From contig NZ_CP078091.1 in assembly GCF_025917005.1 (NCBI RefSeq), positions 2,852,001 through 2,916,000 of the forward strand: a stretch of DNA of 64,000 nt, given 5' to 3'. The DNA is from Porphyrobacter sp. ULC335 (GTDB taxonomy: Bacteria > Pseudomonadota > Alphaproteobacteria > Sphingomonadales > Sphingomonadaceae). The number at the start of each line of letters is the position of its first letter. Position 1 is the first letter of the stretch. The notes below the pieces were generated by a model that worked only from the letters and a program-made list of their open reading frames with translations, made no database searches and was not told the DNA's origin. Positions 1 through 9,962 of the stretch are shown in pieces. The translations under genes and the position numbers were made by a program.

Positions 1-475
1 ACAGCAGTTCGCGGACTTCCAGTTCGACGAGTTCGAGGATTTCCTCGTCGTCAACCTGGTCGACCTTGTTCATGTAGACGACCAGCGCCGGCACGCCGAC
101 CTGACGGGCGAGCAGGATGTGCTCACGGGTCTGGGGCATCGGGCCGTCGGCGGCGTTCACGACCAGGATCGCGCCGTCCATCTGGGCGGCACCGGTGATC
201 ATGTTCTTCACGTAGTCAGCGTGACCCGGGCAGTCGACGTGCGCATAGTGACGGGCAGCCGATTCATACTCGACGTGTGCGGTCGAGATGGTGATCCCGC
301 GCTCACGCTCTTCCGGAGCCTTGTCGATGTTGGCGAAATCGACGGCGCTGCCGCCGTAGGTTTCAGCCATCACCTTGGTGATTGCGGCGGTCAGCGTGGT
401 CTTGCCATGGTCAACGTGACCGATGGTGCCGATGTTGCAGTGCGGCTTATTCCGCTGGAACTTTTCCTTGGCCAT
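1..475 (-). CDS. tuf: Elongation factor Tu, N-terminal part (cut by window edge)
   Basis: EF-Tu is the GTPase that delivers aminoacyl-tRNA to the ribosomal A site. About 158 codons are visible, starting [16 protein letters not shown]; the rest lies beyond the left edge. The G-domain motifs are present: P-loop GHVDHGKT (residues 19-26), switch-II DCPGH (about 81-85) and NKVD (about 136-139). It is the last visible gene of the minus-strand rpsL-rpsG-fusA-tuf cluster, 94 bp after fusA, so it is probably co-transcribed. Identification is secure; only the C-terminal domains are unseen. Confidence 0.97.
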   Translation of the reverse strand, partial: MAKEKFQRNKPHCNIGTIGHVDHGKTTLTAAITKVMAETYGGSAVDFANIDKAPEERERGITISTAHVEYESAARHYAHVDCPGHADYVKNMITGAAQMDGAILVVNAADGPMPQTREHILLARQVGVPALVVYMNKVDQVDDEEILELVELEVRELL

Positions 476-569
476 TTCTCTGGTGTACCTTCTTGAATGA
501 AACGATGTGTTCGCGGGAGAACGGCGGTGCCCGCTGAATCAGGCGCCGCCCCTAGACGGTCAAACCGGC

Positions 570-2657
<2,088 letters not shown>

Positions 2658-2776
2658 GATGAGTTCCTTGGTGTTGGAGAAGCGGCCCGGTCCAACAAGT
2701 GGCCCGCAGCGCGCTCCATATAGTGATGATTGTGACAGCCGGAAGACCTTACTCCCGGCTGCCTACAACCAGCGTG

Positions 2777-3247
2777 TTACCAGCGGTAGTGCGAGAAGGC
2801 GCGGTTCGCATCCGCCATGCGGTGCGTGTCTTCGCGCTTCTTCACCGCGTTGCCGCGGTTGTTCGCCGCATCGAGCAATTCGCCCGACAGACGCGCTGCC
2901 ATGGTGGTTTCCGGACGACCGCGCGCGGCGGTGATCAGCCAGCGGATCGCAAGCGCCTGGGCACGCTCGGGGCGAACCTCGACCGGCACCTGATAGGTCG
3001 CACCACCGACGCGGCGGCTGCGCACTTCGACCTGCGGCTTCACATTGTTCAGCGCATCATGGAACAGCTGGATCGGGTCCGCCTTGGCCTTGGCCTCGAC
3101 AGTCTGGAGCGCCGAGTACACGATACCTTCAGCGACGGCCTTCTTACCATCGTACATCAGGTTGTTCATGAACTTCGACAGGATCTGATCCCCGTACTGG
3201 GGATCGGGCAGGATGACCCGCTTTTCGGGACGACGACGACGTGACAT
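2777..3247 (-). CDS. rpsG: 30S ribosomal protein S7
   Basis: 156 aa, starting [17 protein letters not shown], the expected length for S7, which nucleates assembly of the 30S head. The start at 3247 is preceded on the minus strand by a good ribosome binding site (AAGGAG) about 8 bases upstream. An upstream in-frame start would add a non-homologous basic, proline-rich stretch and is rejected. It follows rpsL by 144 bp and precedes fusA, as in other str operons. Confidence 0.98.
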   Translation of the reverse strand: MSRRRRPEKRVILPDPQYGDQILSKFMNNLMYDGKKAVAEGIVYSALQTVEAKAKADPIQLFHDALNNVKPQVEVRSRRVGGATYQVPVEVRPERAQALAIRWLITAARGRPETTMAARLSGELLDAANNRGNAVKKREDTHRMADANRAFSHYRW

Positions 3248-3391
3248 ATCTTTAACTCCTTCGGAGTGCGGCGAACCGTCCGGTTCGCCTTGCGGCTCCG
3301 GCCCGCTCCCCCTCCCGACCACCCAAAGACTACCCTGTAGGGTGCTCGGGAGGGCGAGCGGTCCGGAGCCGGACCTTGCCGCTGTTAAACC

Positions 3392-3763
3392 TTACTTCGG
3401 ACGCTTGGCGCCGTACTTCGAGCGGCTCTGCTTGCGATCCTTGACGCCCTGCGTGTCGAGCACGCCGCGAAGGACGTGGTAACGCACGCCGGGAAGGTCG
3501 CGCACACGCCCGCCGCGGATCAGCACGACGCTGTGTTCCTGCAGGTTGTGGCCTTCGCCCGGGATGTAGCTGATGACTTCGCGCTGGTTGGTCAGGCGAA
3601 CCTTGGCCACCTTGCGCAGCGCCGAGTTCGGCTTCTTCGGGGTCGTCGTGTAGACGCGGGTGCAAACGCCGCGCTTCTGCGGGTTCTGCTCCATCGCAGG
3701 GACCTTGGACTTGGCCTTCTGCGGAACGCGGCCCTTGCGGACCAGCTGGTTGATTGTCGGCAT
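3392..3763 (-). CDS. rpsL: 30S ribosomal protein S12
   Basis: 123 aa decoding-centre protein, starting [14 protein letters not shown]. The conserved [11 protein letters not shown] loop has Lys43 and Lys44 as in streptomycin-sensitive organisms. At the second classical resistance site, the usual Lys88 of RVKDLPGVR is Arg (RVRDLPGVR, codon CGC read on the minus strand). This is the substitution known as K88R in streptomycin-resistant Mycobacterium tuberculosis. First gene of the str operon; its promoter must lie in 3764-3830, where I see no clear consensus boxes. Confidence 0.98.
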   Translation of the reverse strand: MPTINQLVRKGRVPQKAKSKVPAMEQNPQKRGVCTRVYTTTPKKPNSALRKVAKVRLTNQREVISYIPGEGHNLQEHSVVLIRGGRVRDLPGVRYHVLRGVLDTQGVKDRKQSRSKYGAKRPK

Positions 3764-4127
3764 TAAGTTCTCACTTCACCTGATGAGGGTGACACCTGTG
3801 CCGGATGGTGGGAGGAGAACTAGGCCAATCCGTCATCCCGGGTCTGACCCGGGATCTCGTGCCGCCAGCGATACGCTTGCGGAGAGCGGCCCCGGGTCAA
3901 GCCCGGGACGACGAAGAGACTGAAACGCTCCACCCAAGTCCGGCCCTTCGGCCACCGGGTTACTTTGACGATTGCCACCGGGAAGGAGACGCACCGCCAA
4001 TGTTCAGCTCAATCCGGGGTTAACCGGAAGATGCGCGCCCTTAGGCGGGATTGGGTGGGGGGTCAAGGCGGGAGTTGGAGGGCGGTTTTCAATTTCGAGG
4101 AAGTCTAAACCAAGCTAACGTCCGGCC
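3764..4127. other. Intergenic region between rpsL and the 4128 gene
   Basis: 364 bp between divergent genes. It must contain the str operon promoter (left part) and the promoter of the 4128 gene (right part). The only structured content I see is the palindromic repeat pair at 3831-3912. No RNA gene or small ORF with a convincing ribosome binding site was found. Confidence 0.6.
3831..3912. repeat. Family C palindromic repeats, inverted pair
   Basis: Two imperfect palindromes in opposite orientation: 3831-3856 (core CCCGGGTCTGACCCGGGA) and 3888-3912 (core CCCCGGGTCAAGCCCGGG), separated by about 31 bp. Each forms a hairpin alone, and the pair can fold as one larger structure (REPIN-like). A related single copy is at 54503-54526. 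Confidence 0.75.
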
Positions 4128-5702
4128 ATGGAAGACAATTTGAACCGAGAAGAAGCCGCCGAACTTCTAAACGATCTCAGGCCCGAATGGCACTATGCAC
4201 TCAGCAACACGTCACCGGAGCGCTTTCTGAAGGGAGTCTGGTCGCTGCACATGATGCAGTCGAGTGACGGCGATGGCTCACAAATCAAGATGTTCAATGC
4301 CCCGGAGGAAGCTCGATCTTCGGATTTTGCTGGGAAATACCGAGTAAGGCCTTGGGAGCTGGAGACTATCTTAAACGAATTTTTCGAGCATAAAACCAAG
4401 GGTTTATATCATTTCTTCAGGCCAGAGATTTGGAATGATTGGGCGTATCTTATAACTTTGTTGCGGCGCATTGAGAATAGCGAGGCAGCGCTTTACGGCG
4501 GACCTGAAAGCATAATTGATCATCTCTTTCATATCGGCAGCAAACAGTTTGAATGGCAGGAAGGATTCGCGAACTATTCTGAGATCTTTAGGGGCTTGTA
4601 TATATATGGACAGGGTGCTTGCGCATCTGCCTTCTCCGAGAAGTTTGGTATCTCAGTCGATGAATTTTTTTCGTACGGATTTGCGCTTTTATCTGTTTTC
4701 ATGAAGTCTCCCGTCTGCAACGCGGAAATTGATGTATCGTTACTTGGCATCAGCGATCAAAAGGCCAAAATTGCGAGAGACATAATAACCGGGAACACAA
4801 GCGAGATAACAGAGCTTTGCCGCCGCGAGAGAAGTGCCGCTGGAGAAATTGCCTTTAAGCCAAGCGCTTTCAGGCTTTACCCGTGCGTAAGAGACGGCTT
4901 CCAGGGACGGTATCTATTCTGCCCTTTACCTGAGCTGATCCTCAAGCGGGTATCGACCGGCATATTCTATGACGTAATTGACGCAGGCCCAGTGGTTCGC
5001 GAAGATTATGGACGCCGATTTGAGTCTTACGTTGCTCTTCTTCTTCGCACATATCAGCCGCTCTTGAACTTCATTTCCGAGACTACGTACATGACTCGTC
5101 AGGGTGAAGTCCGAACTCCAGATTTATTCCTGTTCGGAACCACGGACGGCTATGAGGTTGCAGTTGAGTGCAAAGCGTCCCGCTTGCCGTACAAAACGCG
5201 CTTTACGGACATCAGAGATCTGGGACCGAGGCCATACGATGAAATGATCAAGGCCGTTTTTCAGATTTGGAGACACGCATATAGTTCGCGATCGGGAAGA
5301 GGTGTTCCCAAATTAGCTCCGGATGCAGTCGGTCTTGTTTTGACGCTCGATAACTGGTTCCAAGCCGGAATTGAAAGGCAGCAGATGGTCCTTGCTTCAG
5401 CCAAAGCGATGTTTTTTTCGAGATTTCCTCATGCATTACAGGAGGATATGATCCCAATTGGATTCACGAGTATGACGGAGATGGAGCACATTCTCCGTTC
5501 GGGAACCCCTTCTTCGATTTTGCAAAGCGTTAAGGAGTTATCTCGGAGTGAGAGGCGCGGCTGGTCATTAGATTCCATCCATCGAGAAATCATGCCTAAC
5601 CATATCGGCTGGACAGATTTCCCGTTCGTAGACGAGTTAGCTAAGATCGTTCCGTTCTGGACCTCATTCATGGAAGTGGCGCGTGAAAAGGCTAACAAAT
5701 AG
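4128..5702 (+). CDS. Unknown protein with a PD-(D/E)XK nuclease-like C-terminal region
   Basis: 524 aa, starting MEDNLNREEAAELLND; I do not recognise the family. The C-terminal part has the layout of a PD-(D/E)XK restriction-type nuclease: a helix with GRRFESYV (residues 295-302), then PD at 331-332, then VECKAS (Glu347, Lys349) on the predicted next strand. The N-terminal 290 residues are aromatic-rich with no motif I can name. The gene is visibly lower in G+C (about half, by eye) and uses AT-ending codons unlike its neighbours, and it stands alone between repeat elements. Together this suggests horizontal acquisition. A defence or nucleic-acid-processing role is inference only. Confidence 0.85.
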   Translation: MEDNLNREEAAELLNDLRPEWHYALSNTSPERFLKGVWSLHMMQSSDGDGSQIKMFNAPEEARSSDFAGKYRVRPWELETILNEFFEHKTKGLYHFFRPEIWNDWAYLITLLRRIENSEAALYGGPESIIDHLFHIGSKQFEWQEGFANYSEIFRGLYIYGQGACASAFSEKFGISVDEFFSYGFALLSVFMKSPVCNAEIDVSLLGISDQKAKIARDIITGNTSEITELCRRERSAAGEIAFKPSAFRLYPCVRDGFQGRYLFCPLPELILKRVSTGIFYDVIDAGPVVREDYGRRFESYVALLLRTYQPLLNFISETTYMTRQGEVRTPDLFLFGTTDGYEVAVECKASRLPYKTRFTDIRDLGPRPYDEMIKAVFQIWRHAYSSRSGRGVPKLAPDAVGLVLTLDNWFQAGIERQQMVLASAKAMFFSRFPHALQEDMIPIGFTSMTEMEHILRSGTPSSILQSVKELSRSERRGWSLDSIHREIMPNHIGWTDFPFVDELAKIVPFWTSFMEVAREKANK

Positions 5703-5868
5703 AAACCCCACAGACGCTACCCCCTCCCCTCCGCGAGTTGTTTGTTTAGCCCCTCAAGCGCCGGGCGCAGCGCGTCCGCGCTGCTTGGCTTACGCGCCAT
5801 GAGGCGCGGCGGCCGGTCGGCCTTGCGGCGCTGCGCGCCGGTTCAGCGCGATGCTCGCCGTTGTGGCT

Positions 5869-5910
5869 CCGCCCCCTCCCCCAACCCCCTCCCCTAAAGG
5901 GGCGGGGGCT
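5869..5910. repeat. Family D palindromic repeat, single copy
   Basis: Contains CCCCTCCCCTAAAGGGGCGGGG at its right half and a C-run tail to the left (CCGCCCCCTCCC). The layout is that of the right-hand member of the family D pairs at 6497-6603 and 34464-34590. It lies in the gap between the 4128 gene and the HTH gene. Confidence 0.6.
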
Positions 5911-5955
5911 TTGTGTTTTCCTACTCCCCCGCCCTGTGCAATCTCCCCCCGCCTT

Positions 5956-6495
5956 ATGCCGAGACGCGCGCCCTCCCCTGCCCGTGAACCCCGCCTCGTC
6001 AACACCCGCGCCACGCCGCGGCAGGCGACCTCGCGGACGGCGTTTCGGGAGGCGTGCTTTCCGGATGATGATCCGCTGCTCGACTTCATCCCCTATTGCC
6101 ACAAGGCGCCGCGCTCCAACTCCATCCTGCCGGATGTGCAGCGCGCCTTCATTGCGGAGCTTGCTGCCACCGGCATCGTCAAGCAGGCGGCGACCAAGAT
6201 CGGCAAGAGCATGGAGGCGCTCTACAAGCTGCGCGAGAAGCCGGGGGCGGAGGACTTTGCGCGGGCGTGGGACGAGGCGCTTGAACGGGGGCGGATGCGG
6301 CTGGAGGATTGCGCGATGGAGCGGGCCATCAACGCCGGCCTGTCCAACCTGCGCGCCAATTCGATGCTAAGCTTCGTGATCCGCCACCGCAGCCCGCACA
6401 TGGTCGACGCGCGGATGGTGAAGCCCGGCCACTGGCTCTACGACCGCATCCGGTACGAACTGCTGGGGGATGAGGGGGAGGAGGAAGAGGACTAA
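5956..6495 (+). CDS. Small helix-turn-helix-like protein
   Basis: 179 aa from ATG 5956 (MPRRAPSPAREPRLVN). The central region (about residues 70-105: FIAELAATGIVKQAATKIGK and onward) reads as a helix-turn-helix in which the protein classifies itself with small homeodomain-like proteins common in sphingomonads and phage terminase small subunits. The tail is very acidic (ends EEEED). An upstream in-frame start at 5851 would translate the proline-rich family D repeat and is rejected. The stop codon touches another family D repeat pair. Function unknown; DNA binding is inference. Confidence 0.7.
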   Translation: MPRRAPSPAREPRLVNTRATPRQATSRTAFREACFPDDDPLLDFIPYCHKAPRSNSILPDVQRAFIAELAATGIVKQAATKIGKSMEALYKLREKPGAEDFARAWDEALERGRMRLEDCAMERAINAGLSNLRANSMLSFVIRHRSPHMVDARMVKPGHWLYDRIRYELLGDEGEEEED

Positions 6496-6496
6496 C

Positions 6497-6603
6497 CTCC
6501 CCTCCTTTTCAAAGGAGGGGATCGAGGGGTGGTTGCGCGACACGAAGGGTCGCGCCCGGCTCTGCACCACCCCCAACCCCCTCCTCTAAAGAGGAGGGGG
6601 CTA
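6497..6603. repeat. Family D palindromic repeats, inverted pair (REPIN-like)
   Basis: Left copy 6497-6532 has palindrome CCCCTCCTTTTCAAAGGAGG followed by GAGGGGTGG. Right copy 6566-6603 has CACCACCCCC followed by CCCCTCCTCTAAAGAGGAGG. The outer palindromes and the inner GGGGTGG/CCACCCC boxes are arranged symmetrically about a spacer of about 33 bp. The right copy overlaps the stop codon of the LysR gene 6601-7389. Confidence 0.8.
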
Positions 6604-7389
6604 TGGTGCCAAATACCCCACCAAACTCCGCACCTTCTTACTCCGCCATTGCGGCGCGGGGGCGAGCAGCCAGTAGGCGCGCTGGGCGGGCTCGGGCTCG
6701 GTCAGGGCGGTGAGGAGGCCTTGGGCGATGGCGCGCTCGGCCAGGGCGAGCGGCAGGATGGTGCGCCCCATGCCCGCCAGTGCCGAGGCGAGCGCCTGTC
6801 CGGGGCTGCCCGCCTTGATGCAGGGATTGCGGCCCTCGGGCATGGGCATGCCCGGCCAGTCGATCCACGCATCGCGGTATTGCGGCGCGGCGACGGTGAC
6901 GCGCAGCGCGGGGGCGAGCTGGACGCCTTGCAGCTCCCCCGGCCCGTCCGCCAGCCGGATCGCGAGATCGAGGTTCGCCTCGGTAAAGTCGGCATGCTCG
7001 TCAGGCGCGAGGATATATTGCACGCCGGGGGTGCCCGCCTGAAACACCGCGAGGCGCGGGGCGAGCCATTCGGCGTAGAATTCGCGGGGGACGGCGATGG
7101 TGTAGCGGTCGGAGGATTGTCCGGCCTGCATGGCGGAGACGCTCTCCTCGAAGCTGAGGAAGCCTTCGCGCAAGGGATCGAGCCCCGCCTCGCCCTCGGG
7201 CGTGAGTTCGAGGCCCTTGGAGGTGCGGCGGAACAGGACGACGCCGAGCACATCCTCCAGCGCGCGGATCTGCTGGCCGACCGCCGCCGGGGTCACCGCC
7301 AGCTCGTCCGCGGCACGGGTGAAGGAGAGGTGCCGCGCGGCGGCATCGAACACGCGCAAGGCGTTGAGGGGCAAGTGGGTGCGCTTCAC
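6601..7389 (-). CDS. LysR-family transcriptional regulator (GcvA-like)
   Basis: 262 aa from GTG 7389, read MKRTHLPLNALRVFDAAARH, the typical GcvA-type N-terminus. The winged HTH occupies about residues 8-65 (LSFTRAADELAVTPAAVGQQ) and a periplasmic-binding-protein-like effector domain follows. A TTG start 12 codons upstream is possible but adds sequence untypical of the family. The target is unknown: it is not divergent from an obvious amino-acid gene, and the upstream neighbour apaG runs on the same strand. A family D repeat covers the stop codon. Confidence 0.88.
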   Translation of the reverse strand: MKRTHLPLNALRVFDAAARHLSFTRAADELAVTPAAVGQQIRALEDVLGVVLFRRTSKGLELTPEGEAGLDPLREGFLSFEESVSAMQAGQSSDRYTIAVPREFYAEWLAPRLAVFQAGTPGVQYILAPDEHADFTEANLDLAIRLADGPGELQGVQLAPALRVTVAAPQYRDAWIDWPGMPMPEGRNPCIKAGSPGQALASALAGMGRTILPLALAERAIAQGLLTALTEPEPAQRAYWLLAPAPQWRSKKVRSLVGYLAP

Positions 7390-7440
7390 GGGCGGTGAAT
7401 TAGGCGCGCTGGCCCCGCCCCGCAAGACTTACCGCCCAAA

Positions 7441-7854
7441 CTATCGGGGCGTACGGCCCTCGGCCGTCTCTGGCGCGGCGAGCGGGAAGAAGGGGATGCG
7501 GATCTCGGTCGGCGTGCCATCGGCGCGTTCGAAGGTGTAGAAACCCTCCATCGAACCGAACGGCGTGGTCAGCGGGCAGCCCGAGACGTAATCGTGGCTC
7601 TGGCCGGGGGTCAGCAGCGGCTGTTCGCCCACCACGCCCTCGCCATCGACGTGGTTCACCATCCCGCGCCCGTCGGTGATGCGCCAGTGGCGGGTGCGCA
7701 GCCGCATCGCCTCGTGCGAGGCGTTCTCGATGCGGATGTGATAGACCCAGAACCACTTGCCCGCCTCCGGATGCGACTGCTCCGGCAGGTAGTTGACGGC
7801 GACCCTCACGGTCACTCCGTCGGTGGTGGCGGCATGCTGGAAGAACTCTTTCAT
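7441..7854 (-). CDS. apaG: ApaG protein
   Basis: 137 aa from ATG 7854 (MKEFFQHAATTDGVTVRV). It matches the ApaG/F-box-associated beta-sandwich family: YLPEQSHPEAGKWFWVYHIR, then RHWRITDGRG and GPxL-like segments. In enterobacteria ApaG is linked to Co2+/Mg2+ efflux phenotypes; the biochemical role is not settled. The upstream extension to 7890 lacks conservation. It is 123 bp downstream of the chemoreceptor gene and 51 bp upstream of the LysR gene. Confidence 0.93.
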   Translation of the reverse strand: MKEFFQHAATTDGVTVRVAVNYLPEQSHPEAGKWFWVYHIRIENASHEAMRLRTRHWRITDGRGMVNHVDGEGVVGEQPLLTPGQSHDYVSGCPLTTPFGSMEGFYTFERADGTPTEIRIPFFPLAAPETAEGRTPR

Positions 7855-7977
7855 GTCGCCTCGCAAGTTAGCGATTCTTCGCCGGGTCACAAGAGGGGCA
7901 ACGTTCTTAATCCCACCTGTGTTCCGCAGCCCGGCGTATTTCGGGGCGCAGCGACCCCGCCGTGCCGCATGCGTGGC

Positions 7978-9723
7978 TCACGCCGCCACCCGCAAGCCGC
8001 CCCACGCGTGGTCCTGCCCCGCCTGCTCCAGCTTGAACTGCGCGACCAGCCCGGCCAGCTCGCCAGCTTCGTGGGCGAGGCTTTGCGCGGCGGCTGTCGC
8101 CTCCTCGACCATCGCGGCGTTCTGCTGGGTCACGCGGTCCATGTCGCTGATCGCCTGATTGATCTGGGCGAGGCTCGATGCCTGGGTGCTGGCCACCTCG
8201 GCGATGTTCGAAACCTCGGCCTTGATCTCGCCGACCCGCGACACGATCCCGCCGAGCAGCGCGCCGGTCTCCCCCACCAGCGCCACGCCTTCGCTGACCT
8301 GCGTGCTGCTGGTCTGGATCAGCGCCTTGATCCCCTGCGCCGCCTCGGCCGAACGCTGGGCGAGCGCGCGCACTTCGTTGGCGACCACGGCAAAGCCCGC
8401 CCCCGCCGTACCCGCCCGCGCCGCTTCCACCCCGGCATTGAGCGCGAGCAGATTGGTCTGGAAGGCGATCCCGTCGATCACGTCGATGATCTGGCGGATC
8501 TGTTCGGCAGAGCTTTCGATCGCCGCCATCGCCGCGACCGCACGGCGCACCACCGCGCCGCCTTCGGTGGCCTGATCGTGGGTGCCGGACATCGCCGCCT
8601 GCAACCGCGCGGCATTGGCGGCGCTATCCTGCACCAGCGATGTCACCTGGTTCATGGTGGCGGCGGTTTCCTCAAGGCTGGCCGCCTGCCGTTCATTGCG
8701 GGTCGCCAGATCGCTTGAGGCGCTGTGGATCTCGCGCGCGCCGGTGCCCACCCCTTCGGCGGTCTGGCGGACTTGCTGCATCATCGAAGCGAGCCGCTCG
8801 ACCGAGGTGTTGAAGGCACCCCGCAGCGGTTCGTATTCCGGGGCAAGCTGGCAAGTCATGCGATGGGTGAAATCGCCATCAGCCAGCCGCCCGAGCGAGG
8901 CGCCAAGCGCATCGACGACTTCCTGCTGACGCACCGCATTGATCTTTTCCGCCCGCGCCGCGCCGCGGAACACCTCGATCGCGCGGGTCATGGTGCCGAC
9001 CTCGTCATCGCCATGCACCGTGCGCTCGCCCGCTTCCAGATCGCCGCCGGCCATGCGCTCCATCACCGTGGCTGTTTCGCCGAGCGGCCAGATCACCCGA
9101 TTGCGCAGCAGCACCAGCGCCCCGGCAACGCCCCCGCCCACCATCAGAACGGCGAGCAACAGCAGCGCAGTGGTGCCGGCCAGCGTGGTCGCGGCGTCAT
9201 CTGCCAGCGTCTCCTGATGCGCGGCAGCATCGTTGACGAGCGTATCGATGTGCTGGCGATGTTCGGCATAGACCTTGCCCATGTCATCCGCCGCGGCATC
9301 AAGCGCAGCCCGGTCGCCGCGCTTTGCAGCCGGGATCAGCACCTGTTCGACCAGCGTCCAGAATGCCTTGCCGTCATCACGCACGGTTCTGGCAAAGCCT
9401 TCACGCAAAGCCGGTTCCAGATCGGAGGCCGCCCAGTGGCCGGCGCGGGCGTAGAAATCCCGCTTGAGCGCTTCAAGCCGCTTTGCGCGGACCCCGACCG
9501 TGGCGGGGTCACGCACCAGCAGGTTCGTTTCCAAATAGGCTTCGAGCAGGTATCCGGGCGGCGGCAGGATATCGGCGTTGAATTCGTGCAGCTGCTGGTT
9601 GGTGCGGTGCATCTCGCCGCCGAAGCGGATCGCATTGATCGAGAAGGCGGACAACAACGCGGCGACGCCGATGGCACCAGCAAGAACGGCGGCACCTTTC
9701 CTGGCAAGCTTGCGGATCGACAT
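7978..9723 (-). CDS. Methyl-accepting chemotaxis protein
   Basis: 581 aa from ATG 9723 ([10 protein letters not shown]), with GGAG about 9 bases upstream. TM1 at residues about 12-32, a periplasmic helical sensor to about 185, TM2 about 188-212, one or two HAMP segments, and a C-terminal signalling coiled coil containing the hairpin tip [21 protein letters not shown] and onward. It senses an unknown ligand and signals through CheW/CheA, which are not in this window. The gene is monocistronic-looking, with a hairpin upstream at 9812-9838 ending the previous transcript. Confidence 0.95.
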   Translation of the reverse strand: MSIRKLARKGAAVLAGAIGVAALLSAFSINAIRFGGEMHRTNQQLHEFNADILPPPGYLLEAYLETNLLVRDPATVGVRAKRLEALKRDFYARAGHWAASDLEPALREGFARTVRDDGKAFWTLVEQVLIPAAKRGDRAALDAAADDMGKVYAEHRQHIDTLVNDAAAHQETLADDAATTLAGTTALLLLAVLMVGGGVAGALVLLRNRVIWPLGETATVMERMAGGDLEAGERTVHGDDEVGTMTRAIEVFRGAARAEKINAVRQQEVVDALGASLGRLADGDFTHRMTCQLAPEYEPLRGAFNTSVERLASMMQQVRQTAEGVGTGAREIHSASSDLATRNERQAASLEETAATMNQVTSLVQDSAANAARLQAAMSGTHDQATEGGAVVRRAVAAMAAIESSAEQIRQIIDVIDGIAFQTNLLALNAGVEAARAGTAGAGFAVVANEVRALAQRSAEAAQGIKALIQTSSTQVSEGVALVGETGALLGGIVSRVGEIKAEVSNIAEVASTQASSLAQINQAISDMDRVTQQNAAMVEEATAAAQSLAHEAGELAGLVAQFKLEQAGQDHAWGGLRVAA

Positions 9724-9811
9724 GGGGTAACTCCGAATTCTGAAGGCTTTTCTTGGCGACTGTCGCCAGCCAATACCCACCGGAGGCTCTTGCAGACCTT
9801 TGCAAACAGTC

Positions 9812-9838
9812 AGGGGGATTTACGTAGCAAAATCCCCT
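9812..9838 (-). terminator. Hairpin downstream of the S9 peptidase gene
   Basis: AGGGGGATTT (9812-9821) pairs with AAATCCCCT (9830-9838), giving an 8-9 bp stem with a loop of about 8 bases. It lies between the peptidase stop (9963) and the chemoreceptor start (9723). No strong U-run follows, so termination efficiency is uncertain. Confidence 0.45.
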
Positions 9839-9962
9839 GCCCCAATTCGGGTCAGATCATAACATCCTATTATTTTAGTGTGTTGATCCGTATTCCTTAC
9901 AGTCATTCGATCAATTCAATCAGAGTTATCGATGCATTCGCTGCACTTGCGGCAAGGCTGAC

